Below, piece after piece: positions 36,030 to 45,349 of a stretch of 64,000 bases of DNA. The first letter of the stretch is position 1. Each line of letters begins with the position of its first letter. Where the stretch lies: the NCBI GenBank assembly GCA_035512775.1, contig DATKDI010000081.1:1-64000 (forward strand). The letters run 5' to 3'. Position numbers and translations under genes: made by a program. The notes below the pieces were generated by a model. That model ran no database searches and was not told the DNA's origin. It saw only the letters and a list, made by a program, of their open reading frames with translations. The stretch comes from JAJNBA01 sp035512775 (GTDB taxonomy: Bacteria > Actinomycetota > UBA4738 > HRBIN12).

Positions 36030-37496
36030 CTGAACGAGCGCGTCGAGGTCGAGGGCGTCGAGGTCTCGACCGAGCATTGGATCGGCGGTGAGCGCGTCCC
36101 ATCCGGCTCGACCTTCGCCGACATCTCGCCGATCGACGAACAGGCCATCGCCGAGGTCGCCCGAGGCGGCGCGGACGAGGCTTCGAAGGCAGCCGATGCC
36201 GCGAAAATGGGCTTCGAGGCCTGGGGTTCGATGGAGCCGAAGCAACGGGCCGAGATCCTCCACCGGGTCGGAGAGCTGATCGAGGAAAGAGCGGCCGACA
36301 TCGCGAAGGTCGAGACGCGGGACAACGGCTCCCTCCTCCGCTCGATGACGAACTCGGTGATCCCGAGGGCCGGCTACAACTTCCACTACTTCGCCGATCA
36401 TCTCGAGAAGCTCACGGTCGACGACTTCGATACCCGTGGTCACACGAACCACGTGAGCTGGAACCCGTCCGGCGTCGCCGTCGTGATCACGCCGTGGAAC
36501 GCGCCATTGATGCTCGCGACCTGGCGGATCGCGCCGGCGCTCGCCGCCGGCGACGCCGTGATCGCGAAGCCCCCGGAGTGGGCGCCGCTGACCGCCTCGC
36601 TCCTGGCCGACATCACGAAAGACGCCGGGATGCCCGACGGCGCCTTCAACGTGGTGCAGGGGATCGGGGAGGAGGCCGGCGCCGCCCTGGTCGCGCATCC
36701 CGACGTGAACCGGGTCGCGTTCACGGGGTCGGTCCCCACCGGGAAGCTCGTCGCCGCGGCCGCCGGTGCGAACCTCACGCCCGTCTCGCTCGAGCTCGGC
36801 GGCAAGGCGCCGTTCCTGATCTTCGCCGACACCGATCTCGACGCCGCGGTGAAGCAAGCCGTGAACCAGTTCGACAATGCGGGCCAGGTCTGCCTCGCTG
36901 GCACCCGGCTTCTGGTCGAGGACGCGATCCATGACGAGTTCTTGCATCGGTTCACGGAGGCCGCCGCCGCGATCCGCCAGGGTGACCCTCGCGAGGACAC
37001 CACCGACATCGGGCCGCAGATCACCCGGGAGCACTTCGACCGGGTCGACGGCTACGTGCAGCGCGCCAAGGCCGACGGCGTCGAGGTCGTGTTCGGCGGC
37101 GGGCCGAACGAGGAGCTCGGCGGCCTCTACTACCGGCCGACGCTGTTCCGCGAGCCGCCCCGCGACGCCGAGATCGTCCAACACGAGGTCTTCGGCCCCG
37201 TCCTCACGCTCCAACGCTTCTCCGGTGAGGACGAGGGCGTCGCATTGGCGAACGACACGACCTACGGCCTGTCGGCGATCGTCTACACAGGCGACCCCGA
37301 TCGCGCCGAGCGGGTCTCAGCGGCGCTCGTGGCCGGCACCGTGTGGGTGAACTCCTTCTATGTCCGTGATCTGCGAGCCCCTTTCGGCGGCTCACGCAAC
37401 AGCGGGATCGGCCGGGAGGGCGGCATCTGGAGCTTCGACTTCTACTCCGACGTGAAGAACGTCTGCATGGCCCCATGGACGCCAACGGAACACTGA
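36030..37496 (+). CDS. hpaE: Aldehyde dehydrogenase, HpaE (5-carboxymethyl-2-hydroxymuconate semialdehyde dehydrogenase) type
   Basis: 488 aa if started at a CTG at 36030, preceded by GGGGAGG at 6-nt spacing. No in-frame ATG, GTG or TTG exists before the ATG at 36207, which would delete the conserved N-terminal strands (HWIGGERVPSGSTFADISP). ALDH motifs: NPSGVAVVITPWNAP, FTGSVPTGK, ELGGKAPF (general-base Glu) and FDNAGQVCLAGTRLL with catalytic Cys in the CLAGT segment. It lies 12 bp upstream of an HpaD-type dioxygenase, hence the assignment to oxidation of the ring-cleavage semialdehyde. Confidence 0.88.
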   Translation: MNERVEVEGVEVSTEHWIGGERVPSGSTFADISPIDEQAIAEVARGGADEASKAADAAKMGFEAWGSMEPKQRAEILHRVGELIEERAADIAKVETRDNGSLLRSMTNSVIPRAGYNFHYFADHLEKLTVDDFDTRGHTNHVSWNPSGVAVVITPWNAPLMLATWRIAPALAAGDAVIAKPPEWAPLTASLLADITKDAGMPDGAFNVVQGIGEEAGAALVAHPDVNRVAFTGSVPTGKLVAAAAGANLTPVSLELGGKAPFLIFADTDLDAAVKQAVNQFDNAGQVCLAGTRLLVEDAIHDEFLHRFTEAAAAIRQGDPREDTTDIGPQITREHFDRVDGYVQRAKADGVEVVFGGGPNEELGGLYYRPTLFREPPRDAEIVQHEVFGPVLTLQRFSGEDEGVALANDTTYGLSAIVYTGDPDRAERVSAALVAGTVWVNSFYVRDLRAPFGGSRNSGIGREGGIWSFDFYSDVKNVCMAPWTPTEH

Positions 37497-37508
37497 GAGG
37501 AGCACGCG

Positions 37509-38408
37509 ATGGGTGAGATCGTCGGCGCGGGGATCGTCTCGCACGTCCCCACGATCATGTTGCCGGAGGAAGTGCGGCTGGAGATCAACGAGGGCAAGGA
37601 GATCACCCTCGTCCCCGGGCTGCAGCGGCTCCGGACCGAGGTGCTCGACCGAGTCCAGGCCGACACGTTCGTCTTGATGGACACCCACTGGGAGGTGACG
37701 TTCGAGCACATCATCACCGCGCACGAGAAGCGCGAGGGGATCTTCACCTCGCACGAGCTGCCGCGCGGGATGCGCCAGATCCCGTACGAGATGCCGGGCG
37801 ACCCCGAGCTCGCGTTCGCCGTCTCGAAGGAGGCCGAGAACCGCGACGACACGTGGGTGCTCGCCTCCGACGACCCGTACCTGCCGATCTTCTACGGGAC
37901 CATCAACATCTGGTCCTACCTCAAGGACGGCCCGGAGAAGTGGGTGAGCGTCGGCATCAACCAGTGCGGGACCACGGAGGACTTCCTCCTCCTAGGGGAG
38001 CTGATCGGCGAGGCCGTGCTGTCGCTGGATCGGAAGGTCGTGCTCCTCGCTTCGGGCGGGCTGTCGCATCGCTTCCTGCCGTTCCGCGAGCTGCGGGGCC
38101 GCGAGAGCTCCGACCCGATGAAGAACATCATCACGCCCGAGGCTCGAGAGGCCGATCTGCACGTGCTCGACCTGCTCCAGAAGGGAGATCATGCGTCGCT
38201 GATCGATTGGGTGCCGGAGTACAAGAAGGTCGGACCGGAGGGCAAGTTCGGTCACTACCTGATCATGGCCGGCGCGCTCGGCGGTGCGGCGTGCACGGCG
38301 CCGGGCGAGCTCTTCAGCGAGTACGAGGCCTCGGTCGGCACGGGCCAGGTCCACGTGTGGTTCGAACGGCCGGCGACCGGTTGGACCGGCTCGACGACGG
38401 CGGCGTAG
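37509..38408 (+). CDS. hpaD: 3,4-dihydroxyphenylacetate 2,3-dioxygenase, LigB-type
   Basis: 299 aa. Class III (LigB) extradiol dioxygenase resembling E. coli HpcB/HpaD: SHVPTIM, LMDTHWEVTFEHI, GIFTSHELPRGMRQIPY, LASGGLSHRF and a C-terminal SVGTGQVHVWF. It cleaves homoprotocatechuate meta to the hydroxyl to give 5-carboxymethyl-2-hydroxymuconate semialdehyde, the substrate expected for the adjacent dehydrogenase. GAGAGGAG lies upstream of the ATG. About 15 residues longer than the enterobacterial enzyme. Confidence 0.88.
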   Translation: MGEIVGAGIVSHVPTIMLPEEVRLEINEGKEITLVPGLQRLRTEVLDRVQADTFVLMDTHWEVTFEHIITAHEKREGIFTSHELPRGMRQIPYEMPGDPELAFAVSKEAENRDDTWVLASDDPYLPIFYGTINIWSYLKDGPEKWVSVGINQCGTTEDFLLLGELIGEAVLSLDRKVVLLASGGLSHRFLPFRELRGRESSDPMKNIITPEAREADLHVLDLLQKGDHASLIDWVPEYKKVGPEGKFGHYLIMAGALGGAACTAPGELFSEYEASVGTGQVHVWFERPATGWTGSTTAA

Positions 38409-38438
38409 GGTTCGCGAAGTCAACCGAAGGGGGCTTGC

Positions 38439-39935
38439 GTGGCAACCGAGATGGACAAGATGACCGGAGACACCGGATACGAGCGGCTGGGGAGGCGGCG
38501 GCTGAAGCTCGTGGACGTCGTCGCGCAGTCCGTCGGCCTGATCGGCCCCGTGTTCTCGGCGGCGTTCCTGATCCCGTTGATCGCGGGCTTCAACTTCTCC
38601 GGCAACGGCGCAGGGATCGCCACTCCGTTCGCGGTGATCCTGGCCGCCATCGGAGTGCTCGCACTGGGATGGATCGTGGCGCAGTACGCGAAGCGCGTCC
38701 ACGCGGCGGGGTCCCTCTACGACTACGTGACGATGGGCTTCGGTTCGCGTGTGGGCGGCTGGGCCGGGTGGATCTACTACGGAGGCACCCTCCTGCTCTC
38801 CTCGGCGATCGCCGTCCTGGTGGGCTGGTTCCTTCGCGACAACATCCTTCCCGCGTTCGAGATCGACCCGATTATGCCTTCGTGGGCATGGTCCCTGATC
38901 TACGTCGGCCTCGTCTTCCTGATCCTCGCGGCCGGCGTCCAGATCTCGACCCGCGTCCAGCTCCTGCTCGCGCTCGTCTCCGTGGTGGTCGTGCTCGGCT
39001 TCTTCATCAACGTGATCATCAACGCGCCGGAGAATAGCTTGAAGGCGTTCAACCCTGCGGAGGCGCCGAACTACACGGGGATCCTGTTCGGCGTGTTGTA
39101 CGGCGTCTTGATCTTCGTCGGGTTCGAGACGGCGGCGAACCTCGCCGAAGAGGCAGAGCAGCCGAAGCGCGCGATCCCGAAGGCGGTGATGCTGTCGGTG
39201 GCGATCGTCTCCGTCTTCTACGTGATCGCCGCGTACGCGCAGGTCGCCGGGTTCGGGTTCGATCTCGCGGTCCTGACCTCTCCGGAGGTCGCCGCGGCGC
39301 CGTTGTTCGCGCTCGGGTCTCCCGATTCTGCCGGAGGCATGGGGGGCTCGTCGGACACGATGCTCAAGATCCTGCTCGTCGTCGTGTTACTGGACGTGAT
39401 GGCGGTGGGGCTGGGCGCGGCGACGGCAACCACCCGCGGGCTCTTCGCGCTAGCGCGCGACAGGAAGATCCCCGGGGTCATCGCCGCAACGACCAAGGGT
39501 GGCAATCCGGTCGCGGCCGCGCTCGTCGTGGCCGTCGTGTCCGCCGCGTGGGTCCTGTCGACGGTCGCGTTCGACTCGCTCTTCGCTAACGGCGCGTTGG
39601 AAGGCGTGCCGCACGAGCTGGGGGTGTTCCAGTGGATCTCGACGCTCGGAGCGTTCCTGATCATGTTCGTGTACGGGATCATGGCGCTGGGCGCCTTCGT
39701 CGGGCTGAGCGATCACCCGAACAAGGTCGCCCTCGTGATCTCCGGCCTGCTCGGCACAACCGTCGCCGTCGGTGCGATCTTCGGCGCGATCTACAAGGTG
39801 GCACCACCGTTCGACGGCATCTGGGTCTGGGGTGTCATCTGGGCGGCGCTGGGTCTGCTCGTGACGCTCGCCGTGAGGGGACGCGAGCCGGCTCGCCAGG
39901 TGCTCACCGACCTCTCGACGGGGGAGGAGGGCTGA
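38439..39935 (+). CDS. APC-superfamily amino acid permease
   Basis: 498 aa, about 12 membrane helices; start GTG at 38439 with GAAGGGGG upstream. APC features: helix 1 with VDVVAQSVGLIGPVFSAAFLIP, FVGFETAANLAEEAEQPKRAIPKAV in the helix 6 region and the loop ATTRGLFALARDRKIPG. Specificity cannot be read out. Its position between an aromatic ring-cleavage pair and an aromatic-amino-acid-decarboxylase gene suggests uptake or exchange of an aromatic amino acid or amine. Confidence 0.88.
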   Translation: MATEMDKMTGDTGYERLGRRRLKLVDVVAQSVGLIGPVFSAAFLIPLIAGFNFSGNGAGIATPFAVILAAIGVLALGWIVAQYAKRVHAAGSLYDYVTMGFGSRVGGWAGWIYYGGTLLLSSAIAVLVGWFLRDNILPAFEIDPIMPSWAWSLIYVGLVFLILAAGVQISTRVQLLLALVSVVVVLGFFINVIINAPENSLKAFNPAEAPNYTGILFGVLYGVLIFVGFETAANLAEEAEQPKRAIPKAVMLSVAIVSVFYVIAAYAQVAGFGFDLAVLTSPEVAAAPLFALGSPDSAGGMGGSSDTMLKILLVVVLLDVMAVGLGAATATTRGLFALARDRKIPGVIAATTKGGNPVAAALVVAVVSAAWVLSTVAFDSLFANGALEGVPHELGVFQWISTLGAFLIMFVYGIMALGAFVGLSDHPNKVALVISGLLGTTVAVGAIFGAIYKVAPPFDGIWVWGVIWAALGLLVTLAVRGREPARQVLTDLSTGEEG

Positions 39936-39955
39936 GGGACTCGAGGACCGCAGGG

Positions 39956-41328
39956 ATGGACGACTCCGATCGGCCGCTGCGGCTCGACGCGCCTCGGGAG
40001 GAGGCGCTCGAGCATGCGGCGAAGCTCGTCGCCGAGGCATGGCGGAGCTTCGACCGCCCCCGGCCGGAGGAGCCACCGCTCGACGAGGGGCTCCGGGCGC
40101 TCCTGCAGGCCGGGCTCCCACAGGAGCCGGTGAGCGTCCACGAGGCGTTGGAGGACGCGGCTCGTGCGCTCGACGAGTCGATCGCCCAGCCGCGCCCCCG
40201 GTACTTCGCGTTCATCGGATCGTCCGGCCTCGAGATCGGGGCGCTCGGAGACCTGCTGGCGTCCACGTACGACATGAACCTCGCCGTGGACGCGCGTGCC
40301 GCCACGATGATCGAGCAGCAGGCGGTCGGGTGGGTAGGGGAATTCGTCGGCTATCCGGCGACGAACGGCGCCTTCACGAGCGGCGGCACGATCTCGAACA
40401 TGACCGCGTTGGCGGCGGGCTCCGCGCCGCCGTGTACGCCTCGGCCGAGGTCCACTACTCGATCACCCGCGCCGTGGAGCTGCTCGGGATCGGGAGCGAC
40501 CGGCTCCGCGACATCCCGATCGACGGCGAGCACCGGATGCGCCCGGAGCTGCTGGCCGAGTCGATCGACCGGGACGTGGCCGATGGCGTGACGGCGGTCG
40601 CGGTGATCGCGACCGCCGGAACCACGCTCACCGGCGCGATCGACCCGGTCGCGCAGATCGCCGACGTCTGCGAGGCACGCGGGATCTGGCTGCACGTGGA
40701 CGGCGCCTACGGGCTGCCCGCCGCATCGGTCGTGCCCGACCGATTCGCGGGCGTCGAGCGCGCCGACTCGATCAGCGTCGACGCGCACAAGTGGCTCTAC
40801 GTCCCCAAGGCGTGCAGCCTGGCGCTCGTCCGAGAGCCCGGCGCGCTCTCGCAGGCGTTCGCGCACGAGCAGGGTTACCTTCCGCATCAGCAACACGAGC
40901 TGCACGCGGCCGACATCACCCTGGAGTACTCGCGTCCGCTCCGGGCGCTGAAGCTCTGGCTCGCGTTCCGTGCGCACGGTGCCGAGCAGTTCCGGGAAGC
41001 GATCCGCCGGAACCTCGCGGAGGCACAGCTCCTGCATCGGGCCGCTTCGGATCGACCGAGCTTCGAGACGTTCGACGCCCCTCCGCATCTATCGATCGTG
41101 CCGCTCAGGCACACCCCGAAGGGAGTGGATGACCTCGACGCCCACAACCAGTCCCTCGCCGAGGCGATCCAGGCCGACGGCCGCGTCTATCTCGCCTCGG
41201 CGCTGATCGAGGGGAAAGTCTGGCTCCGTCCGTGCTTCGTGAACTACCGCACCACCGACGACGACGTGATCGCGATCCTCGACGTCGCCGACGAACTTGG
41301 GGAAAGGATCGCGAAGGGGTCTTCGTGA
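39956..41328 (+). pseudogene. Pyridoxal-dependent (aromatic amino acid) decarboxylase gene with a frameshift
   Basis: The N-terminal 155 codons (ATG 39956; PRYFAFIGSSGLEIGALGD, NGAFTSGGTISNMTALAA) are in one frame. From about 40416-40432 homology continues in the -1 frame to 41328 (YASAEVHYSITRAVELLG, HVDGAYG, PLP lysine in VDAHKWLYVPKACSL, RPCFVNYRTTDDD). Both parts are the group II TDC/DDC decarboxylase family, together about 457 aa, the normal length. One missing base explains the break; no slippery heptamer is present. If broken, decarboxylation of Tyr/Dopa/Trp is lost; if a sequence error, this enzyme supplies amines to the pathway. Its end is coupled to the MarR gene. Confidence 0.8.
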
Positions 41329-41822
41329 GCGCCGACGGCCTGCTGCCCGCCGAACGCAAGATCGTGGAGGAGCTCGGACACCTTCCGCTCGACTTCCGAG
41401 CGATGTGGGCCATCTCCAACGTCTTCCGGAGCGGCGCCGCGATCAGACGTCACCTCGAGTCCACCGTGCTCGCCGCCGATCGACTGTCATGGACCGCCTT
41501 CACCGCACTCTGGGTGCTCTGGATCTGGGGCGAGATGGAGGCTCGCGACTTCGCGGCCGCGGTCGGGATCAGCCGCCCGACCGCGAGCGGGGTTCTCACC
41601 ACGTTGCAGGGCCGACGCTACGTGAGGCGCCGGAAGGCATCGAAGGACGGTCGGGTGGTCCTCGTCTCGCTGACCCCGAGCGGCCGGAAGAAGATCGAGG
41701 CGCTGTTCCCGCGGTTCAACGCCGAGGAGGCTCGGGTCGCCTCTGTCCTGGCCGAGGAGGAGCAGGAACGGTTCGCCGAGATGCTTCGCACGCTCCTCCG
41801 CGGCGTCGACGCGGGGCGCTGA
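41325..41822 (+). CDS. MarR-family transcriptional regulator
   Basis: 165 aa; start GTG at 41325 overlaps the decarboxylase stop. Winged helix with DFAAAVGISRPTASGVLTTLQGRRYVRRRKASKDGR (recognition helix and wing, about 80-115) and LTPSGRKKIEAL. MarR proteins commonly repress aromatic catabolic genes and respond to aromatic ligands; HpaR of the homoprotocatechuate pathway is one. The same role is inferred here from position only. Confidence 0.85.
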   Translation: MSADGLLPAERKIVEELGHLPLDFRAMWAISNVFRSGAAIRRHLESTVLAADRLSWTAFTALWVLWIWGEMEARDFAAAVGISRPTASGVLTTLQGRRYVRRRKASKDGRVVLVSLTPSGRKKIEALFPRFNAEEARVASVLAEEEQERFAEMLRTLLRGVDAGR

Positions 41823-41827
41823 TCGCC

Positions 41828-43075
41828 CTAGACGGTCCGGACCCGGACAGGCATCCGCTTGATCCCGTTGACGAAATCCGACCGGATCCGCTCGACCGGC
41901 CCCGCGAGCTCGATCGAATTCAGGCGCGGGAGGAGCTCCTGGAAGAGGATCTTCGTCTCCAGCCGGGCGAGGTGTGCCCCCAGACAGAAGTGCGGGCCAC
42001 CCGGGCCGAACGTCACGTGGTCGTTCGGCGTCCTCGTGACGTCGAACGTGTAGGGGTCGGGGAAGACTTCCTCGTCGCGGTTGGCGCTCGTGAACCAGGT
42101 GACGACCTTGTCGCCCCGCTGGATCTTCGCGCCACGGAGCTCGAGGTCGCGAGTGGCCGTCCGGCGGAAGTGGTGCACGGGCGTCGCCCATCGGAGGATC
42201 TCCTCGGTCGCGCGCGGGATCCGCTCGGGGTCTTCCTGCAAGAGCTTCAGCTGCTCCGGATGCTCCATCAGCGCGAGCATCCCGTGGCTGATCGTGTGCC
42301 GCGTCGTCTCGTTGCCCGCGATCATCAGCACCCCGAAGTAGTTGTGGAACTCCTGCTCGTTCAGGACGCCCTCCGACTGTGCGACCGTGAGGGCGTTGAT
42401 CACGTCGTCCTGCGGATCCTTCAGGCGCAGGTCGCGCTGACCGTCGGCGTAGTCGAACACCTCGTAGGCGGCCGGGGAGCGGAACGGCAGGAGCCGGTAG
42501 GCCTCGGTGTCCACTCGGTCGACCACTGCCCGGGAGAGGTCGGGGTCCTGGTTCGCGATCATCTGGTCGCCCCAGGAGATCAGTTGCGGCGCGTCCTCTT
42601 GCGGGACCGTGAAGATCGAGCAGAGGAACCGGATCGGCAGGTCTCGGCTGATCTCGGGCACGAAGTCGAACTCGCCCGTGGGGAGCGCCTTGTCCAAGAC
42701 GTCGCTCGCGACCTCGCGGATCCAGTCCTCGTACTTGCCGACCCCGCGCGCGGAGAAGCGGCTGGAGCAGATCCGTCGGAGCTGGGTGTGCCGGGGAGGG
42801 TCGGTCTCGAGCATCGACTTCCTGATCTCGAGCTGCTCGTCGTCGAGCTCCTCGAGTGCGACCGCGCCGAGCTCCGAGGAATAGGTCTGCCAGTCCATGT
42901 GGATCGCGGTGAGGTCGTCGTAGCGGGTGACCGCCCAGAAGCCCTTGTTGGGCGGGCGTTCCGGATGCCAGAAGACCGGGTGCTCGTGGCGGAGGTGATC
43001 GAACCAGTCGTAGGGAACGCCCTCGACGTAGTTGTCGGGGTTCGCGAGATCGATCTCGGGGTGTTCCTCGGCCAT
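41828..43075 (-). CDS. Cytochrome P450
   Basis: 415 aa soluble bacterial type. I-helix oxygen-binding motif AGNETTR, ExxR motif EEILR, and the heme loop FGPGGPHFCLGAHLA with Cys364 as ligand. The sequence resembles CYP125/142-like or CYP124-type actinobacterial P450s at the level of motifs only; substrate unknown. ATG at 43075 is 7 nt after a TATGAT -10 box, so the mRNA is probably leaderless and not co-transcribed with the glutamine-synthetase-like gene upstream. Confidence 0.93.
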   Translation of the reverse strand: MAEEHPEIDLANPDNYVEGVPYDWFDHLRHEHPVFWHPERPPNKGFWAVTRYDDLTAIHMDWQTYSSELGAVALEELDDEQLEIRKSMLETDPPRHTQLRRICSSRFSARGVGKYEDWIREVASDVLDKALPTGEFDFVPEISRDLPIRFLCSIFTVPQEDAPQLISWGDQMIANQDPDLSRAVVDRVDTEAYRLLPFRSPAAYEVFDYADGQRDLRLKDPQDDVINALTVAQSEGVLNEQEFHNYFGVLMIAGNETTRHTISHGMLALMEHPEQLKLLQEDPERIPRATEEILRWATPVHHFRRTATRDLELRGAKIQRGDKVVTWFTSANRDEEVFPDPYTFDVTRTPNDHVTFGPGGPHFCLGAHLARLETKILFQELLPRLNSIELAGPVERIRSDFVNGIKRMPVRVRTV

Positions 43076-43082
43076 CGAGCGA

Positions 43083-43088
43083 ATCATA
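43083..43088 (-). promoter_or_regulatory. -10 box of the P450 gene (leaderless)
   Basis: TATGAT on the minus strand, 7 nt before the ATG at 43075; no RBS. Confidence 0.5.
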
Positions 43089-43094
43089 CGGGCA

Positions 43095-44399
43095 CTAGAA
43101 ATACGGGAGGTAGTACTCGAGCTCCCAGGGCGTGACCTCGGTGTCGGACGTCTCGCCCGCAGCCTCGTAGCGATCCCACTCCGCGCGCTTGAGGGCGACG
43201 AACGACTCCACGAGCCATTCGCCCATCGCGCCGACGAGCTTGGTGTCCGACTGGAGCTCGTCCAGCGCGTCGGAGAGCGTGTTGGCGACCGCCACGTCGG
43301 TGTTGGGTTCGGCTCCGGGCTCCTGCCGGGGGCCGAGCTCCAACTCTTCCGTGACGCCGATCCGGGCCGCGTGGAGCAGCGCGGCACCGGCCAGATAGGG
43401 GTTGGCAGCGGCGTCGGCCATCCGGTGCTCGATGCGCGAGCCCTCTCCCCGTGCCGACGGGACGCGGATGCCCACGGTCCGGTCGTCGAGTCCCCAGTTG
43501 GCGAGGTAGCCGTTCAACATGTCGGGCTTCAGACGCTTGTAGGCGTTGACGGTGGGGGCGCAGATCGCCGCCATGCCACGGTGGTGTGCGAGCAGGCCCG
43601 CGATCGACCTTCGGGCGAGCTCGGACAGTCCGTCGGGATCGTCGGGATCGTGGAACGCATTCGACCCGTCGCGACGGCGGAACGAGAGGTTCATATGCAT
43701 GCCGCACCCGCCGCGATCGTTGAACGGCCTGCCCAGGAACGTGGCGTGCTTGCCGTGCCGGGCGGCGATCTCACGTACGAGCACGCGGAACAGGAACGCC
43801 TCGTCGGCGGCCGCGATCCCGTCCCGGTAGCGCCAGTTCACCTCGTAGGCCGCCGAGTCGAACTCGCTGCACCAGCTCTCCACGTGGAAGCCCGAAGCGA
43901 GCGAGGCCGTGACCATGTCGTGGATGGCGCCACTCGGGTCCACCGACATCCCGGTGCCGTAGACGCGGTGCGAGGGCAGCTCGGCCGGGACCCACGCGCC
44001 GTCCTCGGCCTGCTCGCACAGATAGAACTCCAGCTCGAACGCCAGCTGCGGCTCCAGGCCCATGTCGCGCCATGCCTGGATCGCCTGCTTCAGGACCTGC
44101 CGCGGGTCGAGCTCCAGCGGGCGGCCGTGCTGCGCCACGTCGGCGATCCCGACCATGGTGTCGTCCTCCCAGCCCGGTCGAAGGGTGTCGCGGTCCAGCT
44201 GGGCCTCGACGTCGGGGAGTCCGATATCGAACTGCTGTCGCGGGATCGGCAGGATCTCCCGGTCCGTGGTGAGCGGGTAGAGCCCGATGCAGAACGCCGC
44301 GTGGCCGGCCTCCGCGACGTCGCCGAACAGGTACTTCCCGCGCTCGAGCCCGAGGATGTCCGGGATGAGCAATCGCAGCCGCCTACCGCTCAGGTCCAT
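43095..44399 (-). CDS. Glutamine-synthetase-family ligase (PuuA-like)
   Basis: 434 aa. GS fold with ELEFYL (metal ligands), HVESWCSEFDSAAYEVNWRY, GCGMHMNLSF, NAYKRLKPDMLNGYLANWG and the phosphate-binding RVPSARGEGSRIEHRMAD. It lacks the length and adenylylation segment of housekeeping GlnA and fits the gamma-glutamyl-amine ligase branch (PuuA, gamma-glutamylanilide synthases). In this aromatic cluster it might glutamylate an amine such as tyramine. An RBS (GGAAGGGCGGG) precedes the ATG at 44399. Confidence 0.85.
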   Translation of the reverse strand: MDLSGRRLRLLIPDILGLERGKYLFGDVAEAGHAAFCIGLYPLTTDREILPIPRQQFDIGLPDVEAQLDRDTLRPGWEDDTMVGIADVAQHGRPLELDPRQVLKQAIQAWRDMGLEPQLAFELEFYLCEQAEDGAWVPAELPSHRVYGTGMSVDPSGAIHDMVTASLASGFHVESWCSEFDSAAYEVNWRYRDGIAAADEAFLFRVLVREIAARHGKHATFLGRPFNDRGGCGMHMNLSFRRRDGSNAFHDPDDPDGLSELARRSIAGLLAHHRGMAAICAPTVNAYKRLKPDMLNGYLANWGLDDRTVGIRVPSARGEGSRIEHRMADAAANPYLAGAALLHAARIGVTEELELGPRQEPGAEPNTDVAVANTLSDALDELQSDTKLVGAMGEWLVESFVALKRAEWDRYEAAGETSDTEVTPWELEYYLPYF

Positions 44400-44483
44400 G
44401 TCCCGCCCTTCCTGTGGTGGCTCAGGGAAGGTATCTGATGCCGGACGGTTCCGCTCGGCTGGAGCGCCTACTGCCGAACCGCG

Positions 44484-45329
44484 TCAGCCCCGTTTCGGGG
44501 CCCTGACGCCGCGGAACTCCCAGTCCCCGCCGAACGCGGTCGAGATCACCTCTTCGGACTCCGAGGGCTTGGCACCGACGTCTTCGCGCACCGGCACGTC
44601 GCCTTCGACGATGAAGTTGCGAAGGACGCCGAGCCCTTCGACCTCGACCTCGACGACATCGCCCGGATCGACCGGGCGGGAGTTGGCGGGTGTTCCCGAG
44701 AGGATCACGTCGTTGGGCAGGAGCGTGATCGTGCGGGCGATGTCCGCCACCAGGTACCGCATGTCCCAGATCATCTCGTCCGTGTTCCCGTCCTGCTTCA
44801 CGTCGCCGTTCACGCGTGTCCGGATCGCCTTGCCGTGGAAGTCCCAGTCCGTGACGAGGCCGGGGCCGAGCGGACAGAGGGTGTCCGAGCCCTTCACTCG
44901 AAGCATCGAGCCGGCGTCGGTGTCGCGGAAGTCGTGGAGCCCGTAGTCGTTGGCGACGGTGTAGCCGAGGATGTAATCGTCGACCTCGTCGGGGGCGATG
45001 TGCTTGCAGCGCTCGCCGATCACGATCGCGATCTCGCCCTCGTAGTTCAGGTACCGGCATCGCGGAGGACGAACGACCTCGCCGCCGTGCGCGTTGAGCG
45101 AGGTCGTGGGCTTGTGGAAGAACGTGGGCGCCGGGCCGAGTGCCGCCTGGAACTCCGCCCGGCGACTCTCGTAGTTGAGGTGGACGCAGATGATCTTCGA
45201 CGGCTGGACGGGCGGGAGGTGGGCGGGTTCGTCCATCGGGATGCGCCGGCCGTCCGGCGCGACCAGCTCCTCGTCCTCGCGCGTGACTGTGGTGGCCACC
45301 CCGTCCAGGAGGATCCGCCGCGTTTCCAT
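44484..45329 (-). CDS. hpaG: Fumarylacetoacetate-hydrolase-family protein, HpaG (HpcE)-like
   Basis: 281 aa. FAH fold with YLNYEGEIAIVIG (metal-binding Glu), GYTVANDYGLHDFRD, RVKGSDTLCPLGPGLV and SGTPANSRPVDPGD. The VKGSDTL.P.GP block is characteristic of the 2-hydroxyhepta-2,4-diene-1,7-dioate isomerase/5-carboxymethyl-2-oxo-hex-3-ene-1,7-dioate decarboxylase of homoprotocatechuate breakdown. This makes it a later step after HpaD and HpaE. The ATG at 45329 is 8 nt from a TAGGCT -10 box that overlaps the opposing promoter. Confidence 0.82.
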   Translation of the reverse strand: METRRILLDGVATTVTREDEELVAPDGRRIPMDEPAHLPPVQPSKIICVHLNYESRRAEFQAALGPAPTFFHKPTTSLNAHGGEVVRPPRCRYLNYEGEIAIVIGERCKHIAPDEVDDYILGYTVANDYGLHDFRDTDAGSMLRVKGSDTLCPLGPGLVTDWDFHGKAIRTRVNGDVKQDGNTDEMIWDMRYLVADIARTITLLPNDVILSGTPANSRPVDPGDVVEVEVEGLGVLRNFIVEGDVPVREDVGAKPSESEEVISTAFGGDWEFRGVRAPKRG

Positions 45330-45336
45330 CCGGCGA

Positions 45337-45343
45337 TAGCCTA
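45337..45343. promoter_or_regulatory. Overlapping divergent -10 boxes (bidirectional leaderless promoter)
   Basis: TAGCCTA reads TAGCCT on the plus strand (45337-45342, 7 nt before the GTG at 45350) and TAGGCT on the minus strand (45343-45338, 8 nt before the ATG at 45329). The whole intergenic gap is 20 bp. Both genes would have leaderless mRNAs from the same 7-bp element. Confidence 0.6.
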
Positions 45344-45349
45344 CGGCCC

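Noticed and set aside
40410..40440. Programmed -1 frameshift in the decarboxylase gene
   Set aside because: No slippery heptamer or downstream structure is apparent and the family is not known to use recoding; mutation or sequence error is simpler.
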